Part shown: piece after piece, positions 45,094 to 58,040 of the stretch
Position numbering within the stretch: the first letter of the stretch is position 1
Layout of the letters: each line of letters begins with the position of its first letter
Assembly (NCBI GenBank): GCA_037367405.1
Contig: JAZKJV010005774.1
Coordinates: forward strand, 372,001 to 436,000
Source: Ottelia alismoides
Lineage: Eukaryota > Streptophyta > Magnoliopsida > Alismatales > Hydrocharitaceae
Direction of reading: 5' to 3'
Length of the DNA stretch: 64,000 nucleotides
The notes under the pieces: model-generated
The model's input: only the letters and a program-made list of their open reading frames with translations
The model's database searches: none
What the model was told of the DNA's origin: nothing
Translations under genes and position numbers: made by a program

Positions 45094-48000
45094 CTCCCTC
45101 TCAAGTTGGTCATATATATCAATCACGCCAAACTTGCCTACATTAAGTTCAAATTACACTGTAGGCAGTCCCTTTGTGAAGAGATCTGCAACTTGATCAC
45201 CAAATTTCATGTAAAGCGAGCACAACTGCCCATCATCAATCTTATCACGTATATAAAGTGTCTGTCAATTTCAACATGCTTAGTTATGTCATGCATAATA
45301 GGGTTGTTGGCCATGTTTATTGCAGCCTTGTTATCACATAATAATTTAATTGGAGTGGCCACGTCAGTACCCATCTCTTCTAGCAATTGTTTTAATTACA
45401 ATACTTCGGTGACACCATTCGTAAGGGCACGATATTCAGCTTCAACGCTAGAACTAGAAACCACGTTTTGCTTCTTTCTCTTCCAAATAACAGGGTTAGC
45501 ACACAAATAAACAACATAGCCAGATGTAGAACGTCAGTCATCGATAGACCCTACCCAATATGCATCTGTATAGCCTTCTATTTTCACCTCATAACTTCTT
45601 CTAAACATTATACCTTTTCCTGGAGACTTCTTGATATAGTATAAAATCCTGATGATAGTGTTCACATGAACAGTGGTAGGAACGTGCATAAATTGACAGA
45701 CCACATTTACCGCATAAGTAATATCATGTTTTGTAAGAGTGAGATAAATTAGTTTTATAACCAATCTTTTATATATTTCTTTTCCGGTTTCATCAAGAGG
45801 GTCACCATCATCCTTGATTAGCTTATGGTTTGCCTCTATAGGAGAGGAAGTCGGTTTACACTCAAGCATGTCAGAGTCTTGCAGTAATTTGAGAGCATAA
45901 TTTTGTTGATTTATATACATCCCTTCACGGGAACAAGCCATCTCAATTCCAAGAAAATACTTCACTTACAAAGTCTTTGAGTTCAAATTTTTATGTGAGA
46001 ATCATCTTTATTCTAGACAACTCTTCTTTATCATCACCGGTAAGAATCATGTCATCAACATAAATCAAAAGCATGGGTTTTTTTGTGTTTCTCCTTTTGA
46101 TTAAGAGCATGTGATCTCCATTTTTCTGGCAGAAACCATGTTTTATCATGACTACAAGAAGACGTTCAAACCACGATCTAGGAGATTGCTTCATGCTATA
46201 TAATGCCTTTTTCAGTCTGCAACACATATTCACAATTCCATACCCAAGTGGCATCTTTATGTAAACCTCCTCTTTGTGATTTCCATTCAGAAAAGTATTT
46301 TTCACGTCTAATTGATACATTTTTCCAAGAGAACTGGACTATTAGGTAAACGACCACTCTGACAGTATTCATTTTTTCTATAGGGCAAAAGTTTCAAGAT
46401 AAGTAATGCCATATTTATAACTGTAGCCTCTAGAAACAATGTGGGCCTTAAACCTGCCAATTTTTCCATCCGCATAATACTTGATCGTATAGATCTATTT
46501 TGATCTAACAAGGTAAGCACCTTTTGGCATATCAACAATATCCCATGTATTATTTTTATTCAGGGCATCCATCTCCTCTTTTCATATCTTTAGACCATTT
46601 CGAATCACGTTGGGCTTATGTGACATCCCTGGAAATATCATGAGAATCTAGTAAAGAAACAAAACTTTTATATTTTTCACTGACCTTACAATTAGAGACA
46701 AACTTTTCCATAGGGTAGCAAGTAGAGGGCTTGGAGGATCTCGCAGTCTTTCTTTACTACAATAGGATGATCATCTACCACATTCTCTGCACCTTCAATT
46801 TAGTCATTTATCATACTGTTAGCGTCATCATCATCAACCATATTAATAGAAGGAGAGTTACTTACAGTGATCTCATGACTTGGATCATCCGAGGATGGAT
46901 TGGAATTTGAGTTTGGTATATTGTTATCTTCGAGATCCATACTATTATCCATTTCTTCTCATGTACCGTGGTTTTGATTAGAAAGACACTCCAAGTCCAT
47001 ATCTCCATTGTCTTGTTGTTGTCTATCATTGCCCCTCTCTCTAGTCTCACTAAGAAAGAAAATACCAACATCATTTTATCATCGCACTCCCTGTGAGGAA
47101 AAACCTTCTCATAGTAGGATTTGTATTCATAGAAAGTGACATCCTTACTGATATTTAGTTTTATTCTGATATGATCATAGGACTTATACCCTTTCTGGAT
47201 ACTGGGGTAGCCTAAAAAGATGCACTTGGTAGCCTTTGAATCAAGTTTTCGCATGGCATGGCCATAATTGTGTACAAAGCAGACACAACCAAATACACGA
47301 GGATCAAGAGAGAAAGGAGCCTTTATCCAAGTGAATAATAGAAAACAAAGTTTGTTTGTCAATGACAGTAGAGGGACACCTATTAATAAGATAAGTGGCA
47401 GTTAAAACCACTTCACCTCAAAAAAGTCTTAGGGACATTTCTACGAAACAATAGGGCCCTGGTGACTTCCAACAAGTGAGAATTTTTCCTCTTAGCTATA
47501 CCATTCTGCTGGGGAGTATAGCTACATGAAGTCTCATGAATAATTTCCTTTTCTTCAAAGAAAACATGTAACGATCTTTCCATGTATTCCCGAGCATTGT
47601 CAGTCCTAAGAATTTTAACAGTTGTGTCATACTGATTGGTAATCATATTAACAAAGGTTCGAACTACACTTGGCACTTCACTTATATTCTTCAATAAATA
47701 CACATAATTATATCGAGAGGTCATCAATGAACATAATAAATTAATACGGACCACCCAAACTTTTTACATTGGAAGGTCCCCAAATATCATAATGAACAAG
47801 TTGAATAATCAAAATACTTTTATTACTTGAGATCGAGTAAGTAGTTCTAGTGTGCTTGGATAACTGACACACTTCACAGAAATTAAAATCAACTCCAACT
47901 TTACTGCATAAGCATGAAACAACTGTTGAATAATTGAATAACTCGGGTAACTGAGACACTCATGTCATGCTTCAGACTCCTGATATCATTGGATCCTTTG

Positions 48001-49331
48001 TCATCAGTTGCATCAATCCAGGCTGAAATAATATGAGCAGGAAGGCGATAAAGGCCATTAACAACCAAACCAATCCCAAACTGCTTCCTCCTCCCCAAGT
48101 CTTGTAAGACACATGACCGTGCATAAAAAAGTAGACGATAATTCAAATCTTTTGCAATGCGATAAAGTGATTGTATATTGACAGGAAAGTCAGGAACATG
48201 AACTGCATCTTTTAAACAGAATTTATCAATAATAAATATGGTACATTTTCCTACCATAGTAACAGAGGAACCATCTTCTAAATTTACACATTCTCTCCCT
48301 GATCCAAGTCTATAATTATGAAACATCCTGGGATTACATGTCATGTACCAGGAGCACTGCTGTTAATAATCCATTCATCGGTAAGTAAATTTTTACCTGC
48401 ACATTTCCTTGCAGCCATTGCAGAGTTCACAACATAAGCATCACTAGTACCCTTATCAGAAACTGATATCTTTTTGACATATGCATGAAGATCTTTAATC
48501 TGATCATATGTGACTTTCTTGTTCTCAACCGACATCGCAAAAGGTTTCATTCCTTTGTTCGGTTTCTTTTCTGGATGAAGGTCCCAACAAGAATCTATCC
48601 CATGGCCAGTTTTCTTGCAGTGGCCACATTTCTTGTCCTTCTAGTAACCACTCTTACTCCCTTTGCTAAGCAATGCTGATCTTTCATAAATAGAGATAGA
48701 ATCATCCTTCATTACAACACGTCATTGTTCTTCAAATTCGATAGCATGATAAACAACCTCAATGTTAGATCATGCTCTTCCTGTCAATAGTTGACTCTGA
48801 GTGGCCTCGAACTCATTATTAAGACCACACCACCAAAGAAAATAAAAATCTATTGCTTACATATTTCATCGGAGTATTTCTTCTTATCTGTAGGGCTTGT
48901 CCATATGTCATCACAGTAATAGTCAATTTCCTACCATTTTATTTTTAAAGCTGCATAATATTCTGCAACAAAAGTTTCTCCATGCTTCATGCTATAAGCA
49001 TCCCTCCTCAATGGATACATCATAATCTCATGTTTCTTTTGTTCGTAAATACTTTCCGATTTGAGCCATTGCTCTCTGGAATATTTCTTAAGAAGAATAA
49101 GGTGTTGGATGTCAGAAGGCACCACATTTATAATACAGTTCCGACATTGAGTATCTTCAATATACTATTGTTCATATAATTTATCCGTAATGAGTAAAGA
49201 TTTTTTCCGACTATCTATATAGCCTCACATGCCTCTTGAAGTTAAAGCAACTTCCAAAGCAGCATACCACGTTAAATAATTACTCTTAGTCAATTTAATC
49301 GTGGTAATTTGAGCCAGAACATTCTCCATCT
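45094..49331 (-). pseudogene. Copia Gag-Pol remnant
   Basis: Gag starts at about 49331 (MENVLAQITTIKLTKSNYLT). The CCHC knuckle CGHCKKTGHGIDSC lies near 48590-48632. Protease remnant is DEWIINSSAPGT then HMTCNP (48340-48370). Integrase has ILRTDNAREYM and TPQQNGIAKRKNSHLLE (about 47470-47600); the family has Glu where this copy has the first Lys (NGxAERKN), so the catalytic triad is lost. RT shows MYQLDVKNTFLNGN (46320) and LLIYVDDMILTG (about 46040-46075), which is intact. RNase H follows at 45100-45600 (KIEGYTDAYWVGSIDD, then VEIDRHFIRDKI-like sequence). Many stops and frame changes occur throughout. Confidence 0.88.
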
Positions 49332-49396
49332 TAACAATAATATATTCAGAAGCAATAAAAAACAATAGAATGCCAAGATTAAAAAAAGGCACAAAA

Positions 49397-52300
49397 TCTA
49401 TTAATATAACTAAAGCTGGGTTTTTAACCCATCTCTAGCCACGTGGATAGAGTCATAGACGGTCTTCTTGCTTTCCATTTCCCCTCTTCGTTGCCACGTG
49501 TGAGCCCTCCCATTCTCCCCACCATTCTCTCCCAAGCACATTAATGATCTCTCTCTCTCCTCTCTCAAAAAGGCATAAGCCCTCTTCCCAAAACGTGGAT
49601 TGCAGTTGCACCCTCTTTATTTTTTTAAGAAAACATGCCCTCCTTTTTCACTTCCCTCCTTAATAGGAGAAAACCTTTCCTTATCTCATAGGCTTGCTCT
49701 TCCCTTCGTCCATAATTAGATTTTCATCTTACCATTCAAAAAATTCACAATTTTTTTATATTACTTTAATAATTATTTACGAGAATTATATACGTATATG
49801 AAAATAATTATTATTTAATATTAAAAAAGTAATGACTCTATAAAGAGGAGTTGAAAGATACATAGATAAGGATTCCACTATGGAATTTGTTCCTTTTCTT
49901 CTCTTATTTTTGTATTTAGATTATATATTATTTTTTTATGTGTCACAGTATCTACATGGTTTAATCTTTTAAATTTACTTTATATATATAGGGAAAAATG
50001 TGGTTGCCCCCAAGGGGGGCTAACTTAGCTCCCTCGCTCCATTTTTCCCAAATTTTTTTAAAATACTTTTGTGGATTTTCATAAATAATCCTTATATTAT
50101 ATCATTCAAATTTCATGCGAAACAGAAAGTCCTATGACCTCCATCCAGACAGGATCGATTTCAATTATTCTACTATACTTTTAAAAAAATGATTGTATGA
50201 ATGGAGGTCGTATGAGTCTTTGTTTCTCACGAAACTTGAATGACATGATATGGGGATATAATAATGAATTTTGTTGGAAATATTTTTCAAAAAAATGAAA
50301 AAAAATGAAAAAATAGGGCAGGGGAGCTAAGTTAGCTCCTCCAAGGATGCAGCCTCATTTAACCCATATATATATATATATATTGAAAACAAGCTTATTT
50401 TAAGGAAATTAGAAAAATATTAATATTATCTTCATCTTAATAAGAAAGTTGTCTGTTATAAGATGAATATTTATATCTAGAAATTTAAAATTTGGTTGTT
50501 TTTTATATTGACATTTAAGCATTTCGTTTACTTCTACATTACATTTTGAGATTGAAGTTGTATATATGTACAAAGTTCTTGGATTGCTTTTATTTTATAG
50601 ATGAATTCATTTGTGTGTTTCGTATTTTTAAACAAAGAAGAGTAGTAATTTATATTTTTAATTGGTTTTCATTTTCTATTTTTATATTGATGCTTAATAT
50701 CCTAAGTTAGAATATCTTTTGTGTGTTTTTGATGGAAATATATTTTTTATTTTTTTGTATGTTGACATTTTCATATATCATACCACTATAATTTACAAAT
50801 TGTGCTATGATTTTTGCTAATTACATTTTTTGTATTGACATAATTTCCAAGTTATATTAGGTAGGTTAAATATTTGAGTTTTCTTCTATTATATATATTT
50901 GATAGAGTAGTAACATTTTTCTATTATGTTCGTACTCCTTTTTCCACATCAACTATTATTGTAGAATCGCAGTTAGTTTCATATAATAGGTGGTTCTATT
51001 CTTGCATAATTGCCTAAAATTAGGTTATTTTCCCTAAATTAAAATTGTACATCTGGTACATATTTTATCATGTAATAAAAAATACATTTTTATGATAACA
51101 AGGAATATTTGTCTTTTTTTGTGTGTGTATGGTGTATATTTAATATTTATTATCGTCTAATGTAAATTTTGTATTTGCTATTGGTCCAACTTGCAGCTTA
51201 TACCAAGTAGGTAAAATATTTGTGTTTTTTGCTACAAATCTTTGATAGAGATATTATGTGTAATTATTTATACTTTTTCTTTCAGACTGAATATTTTTGT
51301 GGGTTCGAGGATGTATCAAGTAATATTTTATTTTTGTCTTGATTAATTGGTTAATTTTAGTGTTTAAATGGATTGCATTTATTTTAATTTAAATTTTATA
51401 TCAATTTGAATCCGAGCCTTTTTTTAAGATAAATTGTAAAGTTATGTGTGTAAATTTTCTACATATATGCATCCATTATCATGTAAATGTATTGCTTTAG
51501 GTAACATGTTCTTATTTTCAAATTAGTTATTTAAATTGACTCAATAAAAGTACATTAAAAATGATCAATTATTGTAAATTTGTGATAATAGTTGAACTTT
51601 TTTCTTAATTTTCATGAGAACAGAGTGCTTCTTCTTTAAAAAATAAAATAGTTCTTTTTTATTTTATTGTGTGAAACAATTACATATTTATATGCTTTGA
51701 AATTAAGTTGAAATGTTGACTTATTGTTTAAATTATTTGCACGTATTGACATGCAACTCTTATTACTACAATAACTGCAAATTGTTATCTGTAAGTATTA
51801 TGATGGATTTAAAATTTTACAAATCAACGAAATATGACTTATATATTGAAATTATTCAACATATACAATTTCTATAAATTAGTATTTTTTCGCAGTATAA
51901 ATGTTACTTGGGAGATATTTCATATCATATGTTGTTGATTTAGATTAGTTTTTAAATTGAATCAGTGAATTTATATTAGAAAATAAAATTTCCATTATTG
52001 GAATTTTTCCAATAGCAACTCATATTTATTTATTGGTTTTTATGTGCATGGAACATTGTTTCTTTTCAAAGTAACGAATCTAGCTTATTAATTTATTCTA
52101 TAAAGCAACTAGATATTTCCATGTATTCGCATTTATATCTTATTACATCAAGAATAGACAGCAATACAAATTTATTTCTCAGTTTTCATGTGTATATAAA
52201 TTGCTTCTTTTTAAAGTATCAAATTCAACTAAGTAATTCAATTTATAAAGCAGCTGAAATTTCCCTTGCTAGAATTTTCCCCATAGCAACTCAAATTTAT

Positions 52301-52607
52301 TTCTTAGTATTTACGTGCATAGAGTATTATTTCTTTTCAAAGTATCGAATTTAGCTTATTGATTTATTTTATAGATCGACTAGATATTCCATATGTTGAC
52401 CACTAGACCTTTTTACTTCAGTGTTGATAGCAAATTAAATTTACTTCTTAGTTTTTCCGTGTATAGAAAATTACTTCTTTTCAAAGTATCAAATTCAACT
52501 TAATAATTTATTTTGTAAAGCGATTAAATATTTTCATGTATTTTATAAAAAAATATACAGTCAAAATATGTATACGTCCCGCCGCAGAGCGCGGGTATAC
52601 ACACTAG
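49397..52607 (+). mobile_element. Non-autonomous Helitron 1
   Basis: Starts TCTATTAATATAACTAAAGC after an A (49396) and ends with the hairpin cccgccgcagagcgcggg followed by tatacacactag, then T (52608). This is the classical Helitron structure: 5' TC, 3' CTAG with a short stem before it, insertion between A and T. No Rep/helicase is encoded. Near the start it has an AAAGCTGGG motif and CACGTGG, as in Helitron 3. The interior (50366-52570) is very AT-rich and shows no gene. It carries foldback copy E. Confidence 0.88.
49991..50365. mobile_element. TA-microsatellite-associated foldback MITE, copy E
   Basis: Same family as 747-1117: starts gggaaaaatgtgg, subterminal gggctaacttagctcc, inverted partner ggagctaagttagctcc, ends catttaaccc. 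TA tracts lie directly on both sides (49981-49990, 50366-50383). It is 45 kb away from the other copies and nested in a Helitron. Confidence 0.75.
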
Positions 52608-52829
52608 TGAAAGAAAAAAAACAACTCACAAAGAGGTTCCACTTGTCCCACCCTTTTTCCAACACAACGGACAACCATATGGTCCCTTCACAGATTGGCC
52701 CGGAATCTGGAGATGCAAATCTCGCCACAAATAAGGAGGTGCAACACGTCCACAAAATCTGCAACAAATCTCTCTGCATGCCCACGAAATCCACGATTCT
52801 AAGTTGCATGAAATCCTATCCGATCCCTT
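52608..52829 (-). other. Copia leader segment between the Helitron and the MITE, no gene
   Basis: Part of the 5' leader of the old Copia element, mixed composition. No coding feature is seen. Confidence 0.4.
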
Positions 52830-53290
52830 ACCGTATTCATTTTATATATATTTTGACATTCATATTCATATTCGTTTTAAAATGGATGCGGATATAGATA
52901 TCACTTTGACATTCGTTATTATTTGCATTCGTATTCATATATCCATTTCCATACAATAGTATAGTAATGTATTTATTTATAACTATGCGTAACAATATTT
53001 TATGATTACATTCACCATTGTTGATATAATTGTTATGAAATTATTATATCTAATATACATATTTTTTGTGTAAATCATCCTAAACATGTATATTTTAGTT
53101 AGTCTATTAAAAGTTTCTGTTATTATTTGTAACCGATTCGTATTCGTTTTACATTCCAATTCGTTTTTAAGGATACGGTAACCCATTTTTTACATCCGTC
53201 AATATTCGTATCCGCATCCGTATTCGTATTTTAAAATGGATAGGGATATGATTATACCTATATTCGTATCCGTATTCGATCGTTTTCTTC
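52830..53290 (-). mobile_element. hAT-like MITE in the leader of the old Copia element
   Basis: Inverted relative of the split MITE at 44630/53751: shared landmarks (complement of atacatgtttaggatgat near 53085, attcgtattcg subterminal motifs at both ends). Subterminal cgtatccg/cggatacg repeats resemble those of the hAT elements at 28680-34954. Exact ends and target duplication were not fixed. Confidence 0.5.
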
Positions 53291-53495
53291 TTTATGCAGC
53301 AATCACAAGTGCTGCAAACGGAAGGGCACTCGTCGAGAAAGAGGAGGAGCCAGAATGACTTGCGCTTGCCACATATCTGGACAGGGATGCAGAGCCTTCC
53401 CATTAGCGGATTAGGGCGCACACCGTAATCACGAGATATGAGCCGGCACCACAATAATCAGACTTCCTATCACAGAAAGAACACCAAAGAAATTT

Positions 53496-53508
53496 GACTC
53501 TGATACCA
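53496..53508 (-). other. Primer binding site of the old Copia element
   Basis: On the minus strand, tggtatcagagtc begins directly after the 5' LTR. It matches the tRNA-iMet primer site with one change. Confidence 0.88.
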
Positions 53509-53750
53509 TGTAGATTGAAACAACCACAAATCAAGCATAAAAATACACATGAATTAACGTGGAAACACTCTTGTGAGGGAGAAATCACGGGACACAAACT
53601 CTAATCTTAAAATCATGAGACTAGGGCACTCTTCACTCTTGATGACCAACAAAAAAAAGGAGAAATGAGTACAATATATAGAGCCAAATCGTAAACAGGT
53701 CCTCATCCAAACTCGTTTACCCACAACACCAACAACCCGTCAACTCAACA
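53509..53750 (-). repeat. 5' LTR of the old Copia element
   Basis: 242 bp, tgtagattg to caactcaaca in plus orientation. CTAAA follows. Confidence 0.9.
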
Positions 53751-53840
53751 CTAAATATGAATAGATACGAATATATTTATACACATTTTCAACTAGCTAG
53801 TGTTGACTATCCATCGTCGACACTACACGCCTTGTAAGTG

Positions 53841-54818
53841 ATACCCATCCCTGTTTGAAAATAAAATCCAATGCATAGAAATCAATATTATTATACTACT
53901 GAAAGCAGCAATGTGTTCATGATATAATAATAACATCTCTTGACAACAATATTCGAAACCCATACCGAGCTTTTGGATAAATATATTAAATAAAATCTGT
54001 TAATAAACAATAAATAAAAACACCTTTTCATTTTTTTAAATAAATAAAAAAAGAAAATTACATATTAACATTTAAAATCTATAAAAAATAAAATAAATGC
54101 ATAAAAAATTCCTATAAACAACAATTATTTATTTAATATTCTTAAATATATACATATACACACACATATAGGCTTTTTAATTTATCGATGGTTGCATACT
54201 ACAATATGTGTAAAATGCTTAATGTTAGAACCATCAATTAACAATTGTTTTATTTAAAGTTGCTACTTTTGGATCTTGATTATTTTATTCCAAAGATATT
54301 TTATTCTCTTATCTTTTTTTTTAAGTCTTGCCTTATTATTTTAATCTTTTGATGATTTATTATTTAGGAAAAAATATTGTTAAGGTCTGTTTAAATATGC
54401 AATTTATATTATTCATTTGATATTTAAATTCATGTTTTACTCACTAATAAATTATTTAGAATTTTTTAACATTTTTTTAGTTATTTTATACCGATGTACC
54501 AATATTTGAAAAATGTATATTAGATTTTTCTATCTACAACTACTATTTTTGAAAACACAAGATGTAAGTATTCAAAAAACAACTCTTCCTACCTTTCATC
54601 TATAATGTAAATTAAAGTATATTTTGATAAGTACTTCGTAGATACATTGTAACAACAATATAATTAATTGATAATGTTAAATAATATTGGATATTTAATC
54701 AATCCATGTATTTTTTGATACTTGAAGTATACACGCTACAATATATCAAAAAAATTGAATTCAAGCACTATCACTATATATGTGTATATGTAGGTGTATG
54801 TATCTGCATGTTTATTTA
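53841..54818. other. AT-rich region, no gene
   Basis: Follows the right half of the split hAT-like MITE (53751-53840). Very AT-rich with scattered homopolymer runs. No open frame, repeat or motif that I can name. Confidence 0.4.
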
Positions 54819-56349
54819 CGAAATATTACAATTAAAGCTGATAAGTTGAGGAAGTGAGATCACGACCCTACGAGAGGACCTCCCGATGGTCACCACGTTT
54901 CACCATTTAGGGAGAGTAATTATTTATAAATTCCACCACCTCCAGATCACCGACCACTAATAATGTGCAATGTTCATGCGAACTCTAATAAACATGGGTT
55001 CACATAAATTTGAATGGATTAGATTTTGGCTTAATCACATCCTATTCAATTTTAGTGAATTTTTTTTAAATCCAATCTATTAGACATTTGCACTAATGCC
55101 CATATATTTTATTACATTTTAGAAAAGATTAAATTTTTTGATACTTAGATATTCTATTAAAATAACATTCTCATGTTCACATCGCCTGACATTCATATTA
55201 TAGTTTGATTATTGTTTTAGTTGAAGAAAGGAATATCTGTTAAAATAGATGTTGTGTTTTTTTATATTTTAATTCTAAATTTATCTTTCTTATCCTTTCT
55301 AATTAATGTGTTGTTGTATGTTAGAACAACAATAAAAACATGAGTAAAGCAATCATGGACGAAAGAAGTATAATGGAATAAGAAAAAAAGTTATCAATTT
55401 TAATATTTCATCTCTTTCATATTTTTTTAAAATGTAATCCGTGGTATCACATATGAATATATTAATTGACACATGACATTTAGAAAAGCACATGTATATA
55501 CAATGTATGGATGCCCATATATACTTTTGCCAATGGTTCCATCCAATCCATTATTTTACATATTTAAAATTTTATAATATAACACAATTTGTTAGAAAAT
55601 CAAATCATTCTAATATTTCGTGTAAAAATCCTATATAAGAGTTCAATTGGTTAATAACCATAAAAAAATGCATCTTTGTTTCTTTAGATGTGAGACTTTT
55701 TTTAAAAATTATTTATTAGATAACTTCTAATTAAATAAATGGTAGAAAGTTTCATTTATTTTTTTAAAAAAATATGTATAATTCAGCATATACCAACACC
55801 TTTGGGATGATTCCTCTCTATTGTATTTGCAAATTTCACCCATTACCTTTGGATTTTGTTTCATTCTCCAAAACCAATTGATTTTAGTTTTTGTATTTGA
55901 CGTTAGGATTTAGGAACAACATATACGTATTTGAATATTTGTTTTTAGATGTATTTTGCACCTTTGGCGTACGTATATGAATGGGTGTCATATAATATGA
56001 AAGAGTGCACGTAGAAGATACATTTTGAAAAATCACTACATATTTCATTTAATTAATAATAAAAGAATTACATTGTTGATAAAATATACAAGGAGATCAT
56101 TATCTACGGGAGCCATCTCTTTATAAAACTGCGCACTCTTTCTCATCTTTATTATAAGTCTGCAGCTTTTTTAAATGGAAATTATATATTAAAAAATACC
56201 TAATTCAATACATCATGTTTATTCCATTTACTCTTTTTTTTTTCATTTTTTTTATTTTTATTTTTAATTTAAAAATTACAAAAATAATACTTAAATGTAT
56301 ATTATATAACAAATTTATTATCCGCCGCGAAGTGCGGGTTACATCCTAG
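54819..56349 (+). mobile_element. Non-autonomous Helitron 2 (3' end clear, 5' end tentative)
   Basis: The 3' end is unmistakable: tccgccgcgaagtgcgggt then tacatcctag, followed by T (56350). The 5' end is proposed at 54819, where attaaagctg lies at the same distance as in the other two Helitrons and the preceding base is A, but the expected TC reads CG. The interior is AT-rich and no gene is seen. Confidence 0.55.
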
Positions 56350-56719
56350 TATTAATTTAAAATTATGTTTGAGCCGAAAAATTACAGTATTCGAGAGACT
56401 ATAGGTCTCAAGGTTAACCTAAAATGAGGATGAGTACGACGTGCAACAAAATCCTAGAATATATCTTTTGTAGATGAATGTTTATGCTTAAAGAATCAAA
56501 ATAGAGCACATATTGTCTCGAATACAACAACATCGACGCAAAGTATACATCATTATAAATGAAAATATCACACTGCTTAATGTGGGAAACGAGTAGTCCA
56601 CTAATCCGCATCTCGTTATGGATGTTGAATTTTATCAACACGATCTCCTTCTCATGTCTTGCTCGACGGTGTTGATGTTAGATGGGTTGAGGGATTATGC
56701 CCTTCCCCTTGCTTGTAGA
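56350..56719. other. Spacer, no gene recognised
   Basis: Between Helitron 2 and the TRIM array. A minus-strand open frame of 75 codons (56414-56641) has no recognisable product. Confidence 0.35.
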
Positions 56720-57654
56720 TATACCGTTCTGGGTTTAAGTTTTCAGTCCATTATCAAGGAAAATTGGTCCTGACAACTTGTTGGGCTCATTCTTGATTGG
56801 ATCCGTTGATAGCCACCCAAAATGCTTAATCTCAATTTATCAAGTAGTAATCCCCACCACTTATAACCCGCACACACACACACACACACATCGTGAGTTT
56901 TAGATGTCGGACTATGTTTGAGGATTAAGGTATTACAACTTCCCCCACTTATATTCGCAACGTCCTCGTTGTGACATTTCTCATCACTTATTCCAAATGA
57001 TAGTGGCGGCTGCACACTCATAGTTTATGTTTGTTCGGGTAGCCCTCTCCAGTATCAGAGGATACTCGTTTTGATATCATGTATAACGTCCCAAATTTAG
57101 GTCCTTGGTCCATTATAGATGAAAATTGATCCTGGTAATTTGTTGGGTTCGGGATTAATTACATCTGTTGACAACCACCCAAATTACTTAAGCTCAAGTT
57201 GTCAAGTAGTAATCCTTATAACACACACCCATACTTCATGAGTTTTAGATGTGTAACTATGTTTTGAAGTTGTGGTATTATAACATTCCTCATTTATATT
57301 CGCAATGTTCTCATTACGATATGGGCCATCACTTATTCCCAGTGATAGTGGTGACTGCACGCTCCAGGTAGCCTTTTCCTCCTATCTTTTTGTAATGATG
57401 GCTCCACCTCTCAGACATCCCTACTCACTATAAATGGAAATTTTGATTCTGATATCATTTGTAACGTCCTACAGATAGATCCCCGATTTGTTATCAAGGA
57501 AAGCTGGTCCGGACAACTTGTTGGATTCATGCCCGATTGGACTCGTTGGTAACCGTCCAAAATGCTTAAGCTCAAATTATCGAGTAGTAATCTTCACTAC
57601 TTATTCTTCGTGAGTTTTAGATGTGGGACAATGTTTGGGAATTGGAGTGTTACA
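56720..57654 (-). mobile_element. TRIM retrotransposon array: LTR-internal-LTR-internal-LTR
   Basis: Three direct LTRs of about 195-220 bp: 56720-56938, 57082-57283 and 57460-57654, of the type tgtaacgtcc...gtgttaca. They alternate with two internal segments (56939-57081, 57284-57459). Read on the minus strand, each internal segment starts with a tRNA-Met-like primer site (tgatatcagaatc at 57457-57445; a more decayed one at 57080) and ends with a purine tract (aagtgggggaagt at 56951-56939). No coding capacity. Short LTRs, a short non-coding core with both priming sites and tandem sharing of LTRs are the marks of TRIM elements. Confidence 0.75.
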
Positions 57655-58040
57655 GCTTCAACTTGACAATTTGGGCTTAAGCATTTCGAGTGGTTACCAA
57701 TGAGTCCAATCAAGTCCAAGTGCAACAAGTTGTCAAGGCCAGTTTCCTCGATAACAAACTGGGGGTCTAAACCCGGGAAGTTACAAATGGTACCAGGGCT
57801 AATTTCCCACCGATAGTGGAAAGGTCTGCCCGAGAGGTAGAGACACTCCTGCAAAGAGATATGGGGAACATGCTACCCGAGACGTGCAACCACCACTTTC
57901 ATTGAGAATAAGTGATGGACCATGTCGTAACAAGAACGTTGCGAATATATGTGGGGGAGGTTGTAACACCCTGACCCCCAAACATAGTACCACATCTAAA
58001 ACTCATGAAGTGTGACCGCGAGTTATAAGTGGTGGGATTA
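57655..58040 (+). mobile_element. Inverted TRIM copy, truncated by Helitron 3
   Basis: Plus-orientation relative of the array. LTR fragment 57655-57785 (ends gaagttaca), primer site tggtaccagggct at 57788-57800, internal part, purine tract tatgtgggggaggt (57948-57961), then a second LTR from 57962 (tgtaacaccctgacccc) that is broken off at 58040. It meets the third LTR of the array head to head at 57654/57655. Confidence 0.7.

Larger units (their letters stand above)
44854..53750 (-). mobile_element. Old Ty1/Copia retrotransposon with nested Helitron and MITE
   Basis: Flanked by CTAAA on both sides (44849-44853, 53751-53755). Short LTRs (240 and 242 bp) begin tgtagattg and end with caactcaaca (mutated to tcaata on the left copy). 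They differ at roughly one base in seven by eye, so the insertion is old. It has a tRNA-Met primer site, a degenerate gag-pol on the minus strand, and a leader expanded by a 3.2 kb Helitron and a ~460 bp hAT-like MITE. Without these it is about 5.2 kb, normal for Copia. Confidence 0.92.
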
